Assembly: GCA_003254905.1 (NCBI GenBank)
Contig: QANU01066119.1
Coordinates: 80,796-144,795 of the forward strand
From: Nissolia schottii
Lineage: Eukaryota; Streptophyta; Magnoliopsida; Fabales; Fabaceae
Reading direction: 5' to 3'
Length of the DNA: 64,000 bases
Every line of letters starts with the position of its first letter. Position 1 is the first letter of the stretch. Shown here one piece after another: positions 48,301 to 59,599 of the stretch. Below the pieces are notes generated by a model. That model was not told the origin of the DNA. It saw only the letters and a list, made by a program, of their open reading frames with translations, and searched no databases. The position numbers were made by a program, and so were the translations under genes.

Positions 48301-51300
48301 GTTATCTGCTAGTTGTATGCATTTGCCTGTGCTTTAGTATTCCTGTTTTTACTATTTTCAAATATTGCATCCTTTGTTTTTCTGTTACAAGATTCTGCAC
48401 TGAAAGTAAGTTCCATATTTTATTAAGTGAAAGTAAGATGGAGTTATATGGAATGTTAGTTTAGCAAGAGGTACACTAAATCTAACTTAAAGGTGAAAAT
48501 TAGAGACCGTACCATACCGTAAGTCACACAACTTAAGTATGTTGGATCCATCATACAAAATAATGGAGAGAGAGAGAGAGATGTAAACATAGGATTCAAG
48601 TTGGGTGGATGAAATAGAGTCCCTTGGGTGTTATTTGTGATAGAAAAACACCACTCAAGTTTAAGAGGAAATTTTATCTCACAACTATTAGACTTGTGAT
48701 GTTGTATGGGACTAAATGTTAGTGGCAAAAAGCCACGAGAATAAATTTGATGTTGCAGAAATAAAAATTTTGTGTTGGATAAGTGGACACACTAGATAAA
48801 ATAGGATTAGGAATAAATGCATTAGAGAGAAAGTTAGGGTAGCACCAATTGTTGAAAAGATTTTAGTCTTGCCTTAGGTGATTTAATCATAGGTGTGAAG
48901 AAGACCTGCAGCACTCCCTAGTAAGGAGGGTAAATCATACTGATAGTAGCCAAATAGCTAGAAGCAGAGCACAAAGGAAAACTATAGGCAAAACGATTTC
49001 AAAAGATTTAGATTTTAATGGTTTGTCTATAGACGTTGTTTCTCGTAGGATACTATTGGGTCATCTAATCCATGTAGTCAGCTCCTTTTAGTGGGACAAG
49101 ACTTGATTTTTGTTTATTTTATTAAGTGAAAGTAAATAAAACTATATTCTACTCATGATAATCTTTTCATTTATGTGACATCATGTTCCATGAACTATAG
49201 CAATTTACTTCCATGTAAAATAGGCATTGCTAATTTCATCAAATGTATTGGTTTTTAAACCAACCCATGTTTGCAACAAATAATTGAATGCACTGGTTAA
49301 AAAAGTTAACACTTCACTAGAAAATGAGGTTCCCCCAGAGAAAAAAAAATTGGATGGAAAATTTAAAAATGAAAATAGGAATGTTTTTTAGATGAGATAG
49401 GGGTATAATGGTAAAAAAAAATGTGACCGAAGGGACGTTATAGTTGCCCAACCCCTCAAAAATTTTAAAATGAAAATAGGCAGTTTTTTTTTCTTTTAAG
49501 ATGAGAAAGGGGTATAATGGTAAAAACAATGTGACCAAAGAGCAGTTATAGTTGCCCAACCCCTTTATTAGTAGTAAAGTAAAGATTAGTGGTAAAGATA
49601 AAGTAAATATAATTTAGTTTTAAAACAACCAAACAAACTATTTTACAAGAGTGATACACATTTTCATAACATACCAATAAACTGTGAACATAAAGTAGGC
49701 CAAGGCTAAAATGCACCTCGCATATTTTGGTGCATTATGCACCTTGTTAAAAAGAAAGGGTGTACTATAGCCCACAAGGACATTGTTGCAATTGAATACT
49801 CTTATCATCTTCTCCATCTCTTCCACTCCCCTTCTGGTCTATCCTGAGTATCCTCCCCTGCCAAACTACCACAGCCCATAGTAGCACCCACACCTGTCTC
49901 ACCATAGCAACCACTGCCGTAGCCGCCCTCCTCCGCACGGAGGGCACAACATATCAGGAATGGCGGAGCGGATAGCACAGAAAGTAGGCCAAGGATAAAA
50001 TGCACCTCGCATATTTTGGATCATTATGCAACTTGTTGAAAAGAAAGGGTGTACTATAGTCCATAAGGACATTGTTGCAATTGAACACTTATCATCTTCT
50101 CCATCTCTTCCACTCCCCTTCTGATCCTGAGTATCCTCCCCTCCCAAACTGCCACAGCCCATAGTAGCACCCACACCTGTCTCACCACCGCAACCACCGC
50201 CGTAGCCGCCCTCCTCCGCACCAGCGGGCATGACATAAGCTCAGGAATGGCGGAGCAGATAGCACAGAAAGCTTCTGTGTTCGTTGCCACCCCCACCTCC
50301 TAGTGGCACTGCCTCCGCACAAGAATACTCTTCCCCTTCCCCCCCAATATCTGGTCCTTTTATTTTTAGATCTTCCCTCAGATCTCACATCCTAGTAAAA
50401 GTCAATGCTCAATCACTCTCTGAAGGTCCGCTTCTACACCTCCTTCCACCTCCACAGCGTCGCCACCATCAAGATCGGTGAGGATGTTGACAGCTGAGTT
50501 TGCGATGTTACGGCAGCGGGCTGAGTTTTCGACCTGAGTTTGTGAGTTTGAAGAAGATGGAATGCGTTTTGCAAGGTTGTACAAGCCACTGATGGGTGGG
50601 GGTGGCGGTGGTGCCACCAGTGGTGGTGGGAGGGGGCAGATGGCTATTAAGGGCTGGCAGCATCAGCTGATGGAGGGAGATGTTTGGGAGGGTAAAATTT
50701 GGTTATGCGTGTAGTTAAACTTTAAAAAGTATTTAACTACATTCTAGAAGTGCAGTAAGATGTAAATGCTCCATCCTAGTCCATCAAGTGCATCAAGCAC
50801 CATAATATCAAGGTGCATCAAAGCCTTCACCCATAAAGTATAACATAATATCTAATAATAAGGTACAGATAAGAAAAATCCAATAAGGTCTTGATGATTC
50901 ACATTATTTGAAATCTTTAACATTTGCTATTGCATGCATGATATATAAGTATAAATATATAAAAAAAATTATATAATGTTCAACTATGAACTAAAAATAA
51001 AAAATAGTAATCTTTATTAGGTAAAAGCATTTTGGAATGAGAAATATAAGCACAAAATTAAAATTTATTACCACAATTTTAAATCTTCTCAAATACCTCT
51101 TGTAAACTACACTTCTTGTTTTGTTGTATGGATTTTCATTGTCATCTAATATCAAAATCTCCAAACCACCTTTAAATTTGACTCTTGAAATAGCTACATA
51201 AAATTGTCTGGGAATGAAAACTTTCTTCAGCCAAAATAACCCAACATATAATAGCGATTGCCCTTGACTCCTATCTATAGTCATAGCAAAGCAAAATGTA

Positions 51301-53757
51301 ATCAGAAATTGTCTTTGAAATCTCAAAGGAGTTCAAGGATTAGATTGAATCTTATTCATTTGAGGAATGTAAATCTTCTAACCAATATGATTTTCTAAAA
51401 CACCGATTGCCTTATGATGTATTTGCCATTCCTGAAGAATTAATCTTGTTCCATTGGTCAATCTTGAAGTCTGATCCATATTTCTTATAGGCATAATTAT
51501 TGGAACTCCTTTTTTTAACACCAACTTGTGATTCGGTATTTTGAGCACTCGATTTCATTATGGAATTCAGTTGTCAACTAGTCTGTTTCAATTTCAACAT
51601 CTTCATCTGATATGTAATATTAGTCAGGACCCAAATAATTGAAATTATGAAGCAACCCTTGTCTAAGTGATGAAAATTTCTAGAGATTTGTAACTGTTGT
51701 TGAAATTGACATATTTTATGCTGAAAGGAGTTTGAGCTTAACATTTATATTATCTTTCTTTAATTACAATATGTCTGAGTTATTCAACTTTGTAATAATT
51801 TGCAGGGTTGGTTTTGTGTCTTTTGTGGAATATTGTGGCAGTCACTACTGCTTGGGTCAAAGGAGAAGGTTTGTCTTACATCTGGATATTGGCATGTTCT
51901 ATCTTGTTCTGTCATGCTTAATTTACTTGGACTGGTCTTTCCTTGTAGGTCCAACAATCTGGTTTCTGGCTATTATCTACTTTATTTCCGGTGCTCCAGG
52001 ATCCTATGTGATGTGGTATCGCCCTCTTTATCGAGCAATGAGGTGGTGTTCAATCTGGTTTAATGCATTTTTTCTAGCTTGGCATAGAGACATTTAGGAT
52101 GTGTTTAATTCAGCTTATTTGGCAAATAAATTAATCACTTTTTTAACAAAATAATATCAGTTCTCGTAAATTTAAGTAATTTTTTTTATAAAATAATAAG
52201 AATTAAAAAAAGAAGAAGTTTTCAGCTTTTTAGCAGAAGTTGAAAGGAATAGTTTCTCAGACAAACCTGTTTTTCTGCTTTTTCAGCGCTATAAAAAAAA
52301 AATCAAATTTTTAATCAGTTTTTCAAACGCTGAAACAAATGCACCCTTATTTGAGAATTTTTCGGCCTATTTGTTAAGATTTGAAAAGAAAAATTATAAA
52401 ATAATTATTGATGTCCTCAAGCTAAGGTTTATCACAATTATGAAGCACCGAATATTTTATTTTGGAGCAGTATGTACATCTGGGTAATGTCCGGAAGAAA
52501 GCCTTTTGAAGGCAATACTGTCATTGTGAATACTGAGAAGCCTTGTGGGTGCAATGTTTATCTTCTGAAATACCTTGATCCCATCTTCTGTTTTGGAAAG
52601 GGGGAACTTAAGAAGAAGGGAAAGGAAAGGGGTGAGGGAGGCAGTTGGACTGTTTTGATGCTTCACCTAGTAATTATATCAAATCGCCCTAGAAAAGCAT
52701 TGACATGTAAATGATTTTCTGGGACTATATTGTTCTATATTGGTACCGTTTCTGTTTTATAATTGTGTGCTATCTCCTGCTACAGGACTGACAGTGCTCT
52801 GAAATTTGGCTGGTTTTTCTTGACTTACCTGGCAAGTTTCTTTCATTTTCTCACTCTAATCATTCATTCTACGCTAATTTTCTGAAGTTTTCCCTTTTCT
52901 CATTTTCTCCAAGCAGGTGCACATTGGCTTTTGCATTTTTGCTGCAGTGGCTCCACCAATTGTCTTCAAAGGAAAATCTCTCACGTGAGTATTCTAATCT
53001 TGCATTCATTGTATCGTATGTAGTTTGCAACCTGATATTCTTGTGTAACGACTTTTACTCATTTGATTTTCTGGAGGCAAGGAAAATGGTTGGGAAGGCT
53101 TTATTACTCGTCTTTTTGGTTTCTCGTACAGCATTTAATCCATAAACTATTTAACTAATAGGGCATAAGTTGGAGGTTATTTACACTGCATAATTGTGTC
53201 TACAAAAGACAATGACTGTCTCATGTTTATAAATTTTGTATATTGTTGTCATATTGTTTTGTATATTGTTCATGACGAATCAATTTGTTATTAAGTTATT
53301 CCACTTCTACTCAAACTAAGGGTTTTTTATTTTTTTGTATGTTGTTATGGTATGACAGAGGTATTTTGCCTGCAATCGATGTGTTGGGCGACAATGCATT
53401 AGTTGGGGTATGTTCCAATAACTTTTTGGACAATACAATTGCTGAATATTATTATCTATCCCAAAGGGTATCTTTTAAAGTATTGAGATGAAGTTAATGT
53501 TTGTGCTAAATTGCAGATATTCTACTTTATTGGGTTTGGATTTTTCTGTCTTGAGTCACTGCTGAGCATCTGGGTTATTCAGGTTTTTATAAATTTTAAG
53601 CAGTACTCTGGTATTCTCTTGACAATACTTGTACTTTTTTCTTGTCTGATTGATGATTTTATATTTGCAGCAAGTATACATGTACTTCCGCGGCAGTGGC
53701 AAGGCTGCAGTGATGAAGCGAGAGGCTGCTAGAGGGACTATGATGGCAGCTCTATGA
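42377..53757 (+). CDS. SCAMP: Secretory carrier-associated membrane protein (SCAMP)
   Basis: Four-helix membrane protein of trans-Golgi, secretory-vesicle and plasma-membrane traffic. Exons: 42377-42430, 44070-44129, 47051-47152, 47250-47312, 47753-47786, 47861-47983, 51806-51868, 51949-52042, 52786-52831, 52917-52984, 53359-53407, 53517-53582, 53671-53757. They total 909 nt, 302 residues, in one frame. The N terminus [17 protein letters not shown] has two NPF motifs (EH-domain ligands). Residues 73-104 form a charged coiled coil. Conserved [13 protein letters not shown] precedes transmembrane segments at about 138-162, 169-190, 205-228 and 250-273. The short cytoplasmic loop [11 protein letters not shown] corresponds to the SCAMP 'E peptide'. 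The C-terminal tail is basic and short. Length and order are normal for plant SCAMPs. The gene spans 11.4 kb because introns 2 and 6 carry transposon debris. Intron 9 uses a GC donor. Confidence 0.93.
45370..46190 (+). pseudogene. Possible L1-type LINE 3' remnant in SCAMP intron 2
   Basis: The plus strand reads [20 protein letters not shown] at about 45435-45500, like the 'G.G..V.FWKDRW.G..PL' motif downstream of plant L1 reverse transcriptases. [12 protein letters not shown] follows at about 45703-45740, like the zf-RVT 'F.WK.(I/V)W' region. Everything is broken by stops. The identification is by motif only. Confidence 0.45.
48480..49110 (+). pseudogene. RTE-type LINE 3' remnant in SCAMP intron 6
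   Basis: The plus strand, across frames, reads GSIIQNNG, a '...VGWMK' region, [20 protein letters not shown], then a '[18 protein letters not shown]' region. This is the C-terminal end of the RTE reverse transcriptase ORF. It ends in TTTTAGTGGGACAAGACTTG, the typical RTE 3' tail (about 49085-49105). Truncated at the 5' side and full of stops. A sister segment lies at 32690-33125. Confidence 0.7.
49366..49563. repeat. Tandem duplication of about 95 bp in SCAMP intron 6
   Basis: AAATGAAAATAGG...GGGGTATAATGGTAAAAA...TTATAGTTGCCCAACCCCT occurs twice, ending at about 49457 and 49563. The two copies differ at several positions and by small indels. Confidence 0.8.
49692..50270. repeat. 289-bp tandem duplication at the left end of element C
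   Basis: AAAGTAGGCCAAGG begins at 49692 and again at 49981. Both units run to GATAGCACAG followed by AAAG. The unit includes the left terminal repeat and six bases of the flanking target duplication (AAAGTA), so the duplication arose after insertion. Confidence 0.85.
49698..50831. mobile_element. Mutator-like element C in SCAMP intron 6
   Basis: Left end GGCCAAGGCTAAAATGCACC; right end in reverse complement GGTGAAGGCTTTGATGCACC. The similarity goes on for about 45 bases (ATATT.TGGTGC..TATGCAC). Perfect 9-bp duplication CATAAAGTA at 49689-49697 and 50832-50840. The interior is GC-rich compared with the intron, holds an internal 289-bp tandem duplication, and has open frames on both strands between 50280 and 50640. 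No transposase. A gene-fragment-carrying (Pack-MULE-like) element is possible but the source gene is not recognised. Confidence 0.8.
51050..51540 (-). pseudogene. Helitron helicase C-terminal remnant in SCAMP intron 6
   Basis: On the minus strand, in order: [16 protein letters not shown] (about 51530-51485), [10 protein letters not shown] (about 51465-51435), [19 protein letters not shown], and [18 protein letters not shown] (51200-51140). These are the last helicase motifs of plant Helitron RepHel proteins, including the SQGQS and YVA(I/L)SR motifs. One or two stops and frameshifts break it. No Rep domain or Helitron ends (TC...CTRR with hairpin) were identified around it. Confidence 0.75.
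52096..52348. mobile_element. MITE in SCAMP intron 8
   Basis: Left AGGATGTGTTTAATTCAGCT and right in reverse complement AAGGGTGCATTTGTTTCAGC are imperfect inverted repeats around an AT-rich core with CAGCTTTTTAGCAG in the middle. hAT-like in appearance; the flanking duplication is not clear. Confidence 0.5.
52832..52916 (+). other. GC-AG intron (SCAMP intron 9)
   Basis: The exon ends TTGACTTACCTG and the intron starts GCAAGT and ends AAGCAG. The joined protein ([14 protein letters not shown]) follows the SCAMP third transmembrane segment without gap. No GT donor nearby preserves this. Confidence 0.8.
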
Positions 53758-55392
53758 CATGGCATTTGAAGATTTTCTCCTTATGGTTACTACCTAAATT
53801 TGATTTCCTCAGTTACAGATTCCTAACTCACCTTTGGCGCCTTGCTTTTTAATACTTGCATGCGATTTCCTATGTTTTGGGCTAGGATGGAGTCAAAACA
53901 CATAATTAAGATAGTAGTTTTAGTTGTGCATACATACAACATTGTTTGAGATGGCTCCCTTGGTATATGGCTTCTTTCTTGGAATATTGTTTATATCTGT
54001 ATCAACTATCGAGAAAATGGTTCATTAATTCAATGAGTTACATGTTCTGCTGAATTGATAATCGGATGAAGAACTCAGCAAAAGAACAAATCAGAAAAGT
54101 GGATGAAAATATAGCGTGTACGTGTAGAAGTCTTTTGTTTAATGCATATACGTATAGCGATTGCTAAAGGACTAAGTTTGTTCAAGTGGTTAAGAAATTT
54201 TTGCAATGTTAAGGATTTGAGCTTAAAACAAATATCCGTGGGGGAAAATAGAATAACCAGGTTTTCAACGTCTTGAGCGATAGGATTAGGCAAATTGAAA
54301 CTATTAAAATGTACCCCTTGGATTGAGTTTAAGTTTGATACACTGACAGTGTAAAAATTTTACACGGTATTGGATGACTTGTTAAGGAAGGAGTGTGTGA
54401 TAACCAACTATATTTATTGATTTGTGGACATATAATTGGATGATAATGTAAATTTACACATTGCATTCCAATTAAATTCATAAATAATCTTGTTAAACAT
54501 CAATGTTATGTAAAGAACAAAATATATTTGTAAATTAATTATAAAAGTTTCCGGAGTAACTTTCTCTCCATATTTGGCAAAATGCACAAGAATTTTCTTT
54601 TGCCCCAACCAAATTACGCAGTTAAATTTTGTTTTTTTACTATATTTTCCCCTAATATTTGATAGTGATATCAAATTCTCGTTGATTATTATTTTTGGAT
54701 GAGATCTTGGGCTTTTCAACATGAAAAGTGTTATATTCATCGAAAAGTTATCACTTGGTCACAAAATTATCACATTATATTTGAACACACATAATAAAAG
54801 TAAGTCTTATAACTTTTATTGTGTCTTTTACCAAGTATTTTTAAGCTCCACTTGATATGACCTATTGTTTTTTGTGTGTACGTTTAAATATGAGAGCTAA
54901 TAGCTGAAGTGATATCTCCTTTGAATTTATATCAAGGGGTAAATTACCAGAGTCGTATTCGAATCCTATGAAGAACATATAATGTGTTCGACCCAAAATC
55001 TTAAAAAAAATTAGAAAAGAGAGAAAGAAAGTCATAGCACCCCTTTATTTAAATGTTTAATGATAGAAGAAAATGAAAATAGACATATTTTCCCTTGACT
55101 TGCCCCCTCCCAATTTGAAGGGTTATAAAAATGAAGGTTTTAAGTGAGAAAGGAGACACAATTGAGTCATCTTGCTCCTTTCATTTTCATCTCCCCAAAC
55201 ATAGCCTTTGAAAAATGAAATGCAATTTTCATAAAATAAATAAATAAATAAAAATGGAAAAGAAGAAGCAAATCAAAGAATGGGTAACCGGCACCAAAAA
55301 AGATAAAAGAAAGAAAGGGTATAAAGAGAACGACGACGTATAGAACGAGCTGCCAGCTGCTTGTTTCTCTGGCTATCAAAACCCCGAGCGCC
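53758..55392. other. SCAMP 3' flank and intergenic DNA
   Basis: No gene recognised. TTTGATACACTGACAGTGTA followed by AAAATTTTACAC near 54332-54365 resembles the end of a soybean-type inverted-repeat element, but a partner end is not obvious. Confidence 0.35.
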
Positions 55393-55400
55393 TAGGGTTT
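55393..55400 (-). promoter_or_regulatory. Telo-box (AAACCCTA) upstream of the NAF1-like gene
   Basis: TAGGGTTT on the plus strand, about 135 bp before the start codon. The telo-box is a known promoter element of plant genes for ribosomes and ribosome biogenesis, which fits a snoRNP assembly factor. Confidence 0.6.
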
Positions 55401-55532
55401 AAGCACAGAAGGCGAAAACAAAAAAAAAAATCTTCACTCTGACTGAACTTTGAAGCCTCCCGGTCTCTATTCCTAGGTTCCTATCTCATCCTATTTGTGT
55501 TCTTTCTGACCCAATCATAACACCTCATAACA

Positions 55533-58277
55533 ATGTCCACCACCGATACCCAACACAACAACAACAATGGGGTCGCACTTGCCGGCACCAACGGGTCGAA
55601 GTTCGACCCGAATTCTGTTGTACCGGTGAAAGTGGAGACTTCAGAGAGTGAAAAGTTTCAGACTTTGGGTTTTGCTATCGACGAAGCGGTAGAAAAAATC
55701 AGCTTATTGGGTTCTGTTGCCTCTGAAACTTGTGTAACAAAAATCGAAGAAAATGGTCTTGACCATGAAATTGAAGGTAAAGGTGAAAGTGAAAGTGAAA
55801 TTGAAAGCTCAGAGGCGGAGAGTGCCACGCCATCTTCGTCTTCGTCTTCGAGTTCTGGCGAGAGCAGCAGTGGTGGCAGTGATAGCGATGAAGATGGTGA
55901 TGAGGAGGAGGAGGAGGAGGAGGAGAAAGGGGAAGAGGAGATGGGACAAGGGGATGCTGACGTGGAAGTCGAAGAAGGAGAGATGGAGGGTTCTGATGCT
56001 GATGCTGATGCTGATAGTGATGATGATGACGATGATGATGATGATGATGATGAGATGGTTGATTGGAGAATGGTTGATGATGATGAGGTTGTTGGTGGTG
56101 ACGATGACGATAATGGTGATGTTGTTGGAGGAGGACCAATCAGGTCAAAGAACGAGCTTGAGGTATTGGTTTTCTTCTTTTATTTTACTAATTATATTTG
56201 GTATTTTGATTTTTATGCGGTCTCATTTAAGTTCACTCTTTATACTAAATGCTGTTTGTAAATATAATGCGAGTGACAGAGGCACATTATTCATATACTC
56301 TGCCTGGTTCCTTGTTCAGCGGAAGGTACGAGTAGCCAGTAGTTACTACTCAAAGGCAACTTCCAGTTGTAGCCTTATCTAAATTTGCTGATAAACTTTG
56401 TTGGGGTCTTAATATGTTTCATCCTTTTGGTGCCTCCACTGGTTAATTTTTAATTATGCAAGCCAGTCATTTGGCTCTTTGGATATAGGCCCTGCAATTC
56501 TGTATTATGCCTTTCTTTGTTAGTAATTGTCAATGTCACGCAGCATAAATGTAGTGGTAGGTTTGGATTGTTTTGATTTCAGTACGAAGATGTTCTTTTT
56601 TGTTTGGTTTGTTTCTCGGAGACTATTTTGTTCTGGTTATTGTCATGCTGGTTAAAAGTCTAGGCTTTGACTATTTGAGTATCTGACTTTTTGCTTTGAA
56701 GCTTTATTAGGGATTTTTAATTAAAGGAAGTTAGAATGTAAGAAATTTTGTAAATCTCTTGACAGTTGATGTAATATCAAAAATTCAGGATGAAGAATGC
56801 TTTTTATTCAGTAATGTCCGGAGCTAGTCTGTGTAACTAGAAGCTCTAGCTGTTTGCGATTCTGCACTTTTGTTTTCTGTTTAGGTTTCTTTTGACTGGT
56901 GTAAAATTTGCAGGATCTGCCTCCAGTTCCCCCGCTCAATGCTACTTTAGAACCACACCATCAGATGCTGCCAGTGGGAGTTGTTATGTCGGTAAGCTCA
57001 CACAAACCTCATCACTAATAGAAGTAGCAAAATAGAAATTCTAGTACAAACCATGTCTGCAAATTTAGTTTATTTCAGTTGCTTGGTGACCCCCTTGTCT
57101 GGAAACATATTAGAAGGGTGGATTATTGTTGGAATAAACTTATTCATGCTTTTTCATTTTACAGACACTCGGTGCTAAGGTCATTGTGGAAGGAGTTGAG
57201 AAGCATAACCCTCTTAGTGAGGGTTCTATTCTCTGGATGACCGAAAGCCGGAAACCACTAGGGTTTGTTGATGAAATCTTTGGACCAGTCAAAAACCCTT
57301 ATTATGTTGTGAGATACAATTCTGAAAATGAAGTCCCTACAGAGATCCATGGGGGAACTTTGGTCTCCTTTGTTCCAGAATTTGCCGATCATGTGCTTAG
57401 TAATAACAAGGATCTTTACAAGAAAGGGTATGATGCATCTGGTGTGAATGATGAAGAGTTGTCTGATGAATATGAGTTTTCAGACGACGAAAAAGAGGCG
57501 GAATACAGGAGAATGCAAAGAATGTTGAAGAGAGGCACAAATGATCAAAATCCTGGCCAGAGAAAAATCAACAGAAAGAAATTTTCACCAAAAGAGCATG
57601 CAGTGCCTAGAAACCCCAATGCAACCACTTCACCGTCCATCCCTAATGCACCTGCAGCCCTGGTCCCTGGTCATGGAAATCTTTCCCCATTTTCTTCAGG
57701 CATTGGACAGGGTCCACAGGGTCCTTTCATGGGAAATACTGCATTCCCATCATTTCAGATTCCACCCTCCATTGCAGGTCCTAACTTCGCCTCAAATGAG
57801 GTTTGGCCAAATGGTACACCACTTCCACAACAACCACAGCCTGGCACGTTTCCTAATGTATTCCCCACAAATGGCATATCCTGGTACCCACAAAACACTC
57901 AGTTTCCTCATCAGTTGCCTTTGCATGGAATTCCATTTCAACAGCAGTTGCATCCTAATCAGGGAACCATGTTGCCTGGGGTACAGCCCAATATGTTTGC
58001 ACAAGCCATGTTTGCACAGGGGCTTGTTGGTCAAAACCAAATGACATTTGGGTTGAACCCACCCTTCCCACAGATTCAGCCACCTATGGCTGCTGCACAA
58101 CAACAGGGTTTTCCATCCGGTGAATTGCAGCCAGAAACAAACCCTAATTTGCATCCTGATACTGCTCCAGGTGCTCGCTCTCAATTTCATCCGGGTGCAT
58201 CTGCATCTGCATCTGCTAGTAATGGTAGAAAAAAATTTCATGGTGCTGGTAGGAAAGGGTGGCGACCACCCAAGTGA
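55533..58277 (+). CDS. NAF1: NAF1-like H/ACA ribonucleoprotein assembly factor
   Basis: Nuclear assembly factor that holds the place of GAR1 during H/ACA snoRNP biogenesis, binding the pseudouridine synthase subunit. Exons 55533-56162, 56914-56991 and 57165-58277 total 1821 nt, 606 residues. Residues 1-90 are of mixed composition. About 95-190 are Ser/Glu/Asp-rich, with long acidic runs encoded by GAG and GAT repeats. The Gar1/Naf1 RNA-binding-like domain starts with DLPPVPPLNATLEP (from 211) and continues with GVVMSTLGAKVIVEG, PLSEGSILWMTESRKPLGFV, DEIFGPVKNPYYVVRYN and then an acidic helix. The last 250 residues are Pro/Gln/Gly-rich and end in the basic GRKKFHGAGRKGWRPPK. The order matches NAF1 rather than GAR1, which has GAR-rich ends. 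An internal GTG at 57186 is not the start, because the two upstream exons complete the domain. Confidence 0.9.
55902..56060 (+). repeat. GAG/GAT codon-repeat tracts in NAF1 exon 1
   Basis: (GAG)n near 55902-55925 and (GAT)n near 55995-56056 encode Glu and Asp runs. They are likely length-polymorphic but frame-preserving. Confidence 0.75.
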
Positions 58278-59170
58278 AGGTAAATTGTGTGCTCCACTGC
58301 ATCCATTGAAGTAATTTTTTGAGTTGGCCATTTTGTGCGGACAGTGCTTCACTTGTTCTTGTAAATTTTACGGAAGCCTCTCTTGTTTTTTGAAATGAAT
58401 TAAGTGAGCTCCTAAAATACATGAGTTCCCAAACTTGGGTTATGCTATTAGTTTTTGAAAGTGCTTTGGCTTCAATAGATTGGTAATGACGGGGTCGTTG
58501 TTTGTTCACTAAATTGATTGAAGGTGATAAAAAGGAGATGACCTTACACTTTCAATGCGCCGAATCATGCCAGAATAAACGAATGATGGGAATTAGATGG
58601 AACGAATGATGATTAATCAATAAGGGGAATGAATCTTCTCATTTTTATTAATTTATTTATACAAGTATGTCATGAGAAGAGCGATAGAAATAATTACTTT
58701 AAATAAATGAAATCTTTTAATAATTTGTACAAAGGGCGGAGTGGAAGTTTTGCTACGCCAAATAATGAAAATGGGGATGAATTTCAGGAGCCTAGCACTG
58801 GCTGCAATAACGGTTCGTTTAACGAGATAAAACGATGAGAAAACAAGTCTTGTCAAACCGCATTAGTGTGCCACTCCCCAGCCCTTGCCGCTCTCTCCTT
58901 CCTACTCTATCTTCCGATAGCGCCTTTCTTTGTCCCTCCACTTGTACAAGCTCTGAGGGCAAACAGAGGCAAGAAGAGAATTGTGGCATATCCGTGGAAC
59001 CCATCATAAGGAGAAAATTAAGAGGATTAAAGAAGGCTTTAAAAGCTTGACAAAATCAAAATGAAGAGATGCATTGAGAATGAGTGACTAGACAACCCAA
59101 GAAGTCGAGTGTGGATTGAGAATGTAACTGGGTCATCTTGAGTCAAGTTTGAGTTATTTAGTTTATTAAT
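58278..59170. other. NAF1 3' flank and intergenic DNA
   Basis: The first 150-200 bp are probably 3' untranslated. After that no gene or repeat end is recognised. Confidence 0.4.
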
Positions 59171-59177
59171 AGTTTAA

Positions 59178-59535
59178 GGACATTTTTTTTTTTTTTTTTT
59201 TGTATAATGAGGGGCCAAAGTCCCAAACAAAAGCAACAAAAGGCAGTAGAGAGGGGTGAGAGCCCTGGGCAAACAAACCGCTACAACATCATCACGGATT
59301 AAGTCCACAATCCCATTAGGAGGAGAGTTCCAAACTTGAGTAGTGGAATCTAATTGGAAGCTAAAGTTTTCCATTTAGTCATTGGCTTCTCTGTAAGCAT
59401 GGTGGACTTTTAACTTCCCAATCCTTGTTCATGAGCGATTTTATCTTGGGCTGAGGGTCAAATGGGTGCGTCTGTTAGTCTCATTTGCAGCAAGCATGTC
59501 AATGATTCGCACTCCATGAATGAATTGCATGGTAA
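59178..59535 (-). pseudogene. L1-type LINE 3' end, minus strand
   Basis: Read on the minus strand, IKSLMNKDWEVKVHHAYREA (about 59450-59380) is the C-terminal RNase H-like end of plant L1 ORF2 ('L...W.V...HVYREAN..AD'). The following segment runs to a poly-A-like tail, seen here as a T run at 59183-59201. 5'-truncated and carrying stops. Confidence 0.65.
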
Positions 59536-59599
59536 AAAAAAAAAGGTGATGAACGGAAAAGAAAGAACGTCAGAGGAACCCTCTTTGGAGGAGAAAGAC

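Noticed and set aside
54170..54275. tRNA-like SINE head (CAAGTGGTTAAGAA)
   Set aside because: Only a vague A-box; no convincing B-box and no known body.
55699..56139. Minus-strand histidine-rich 146-codon frame
   Set aside because: Antisense shadow of the GAT/GAG repeats in NAF1 exon 1.
57186..58277. A 363-codon frame as a separate gene
   Set aside because: It is NAF1 exon 3 read from an internal GTG; exons 1 and 2 complete the Gar1/Naf1 domain in frame.
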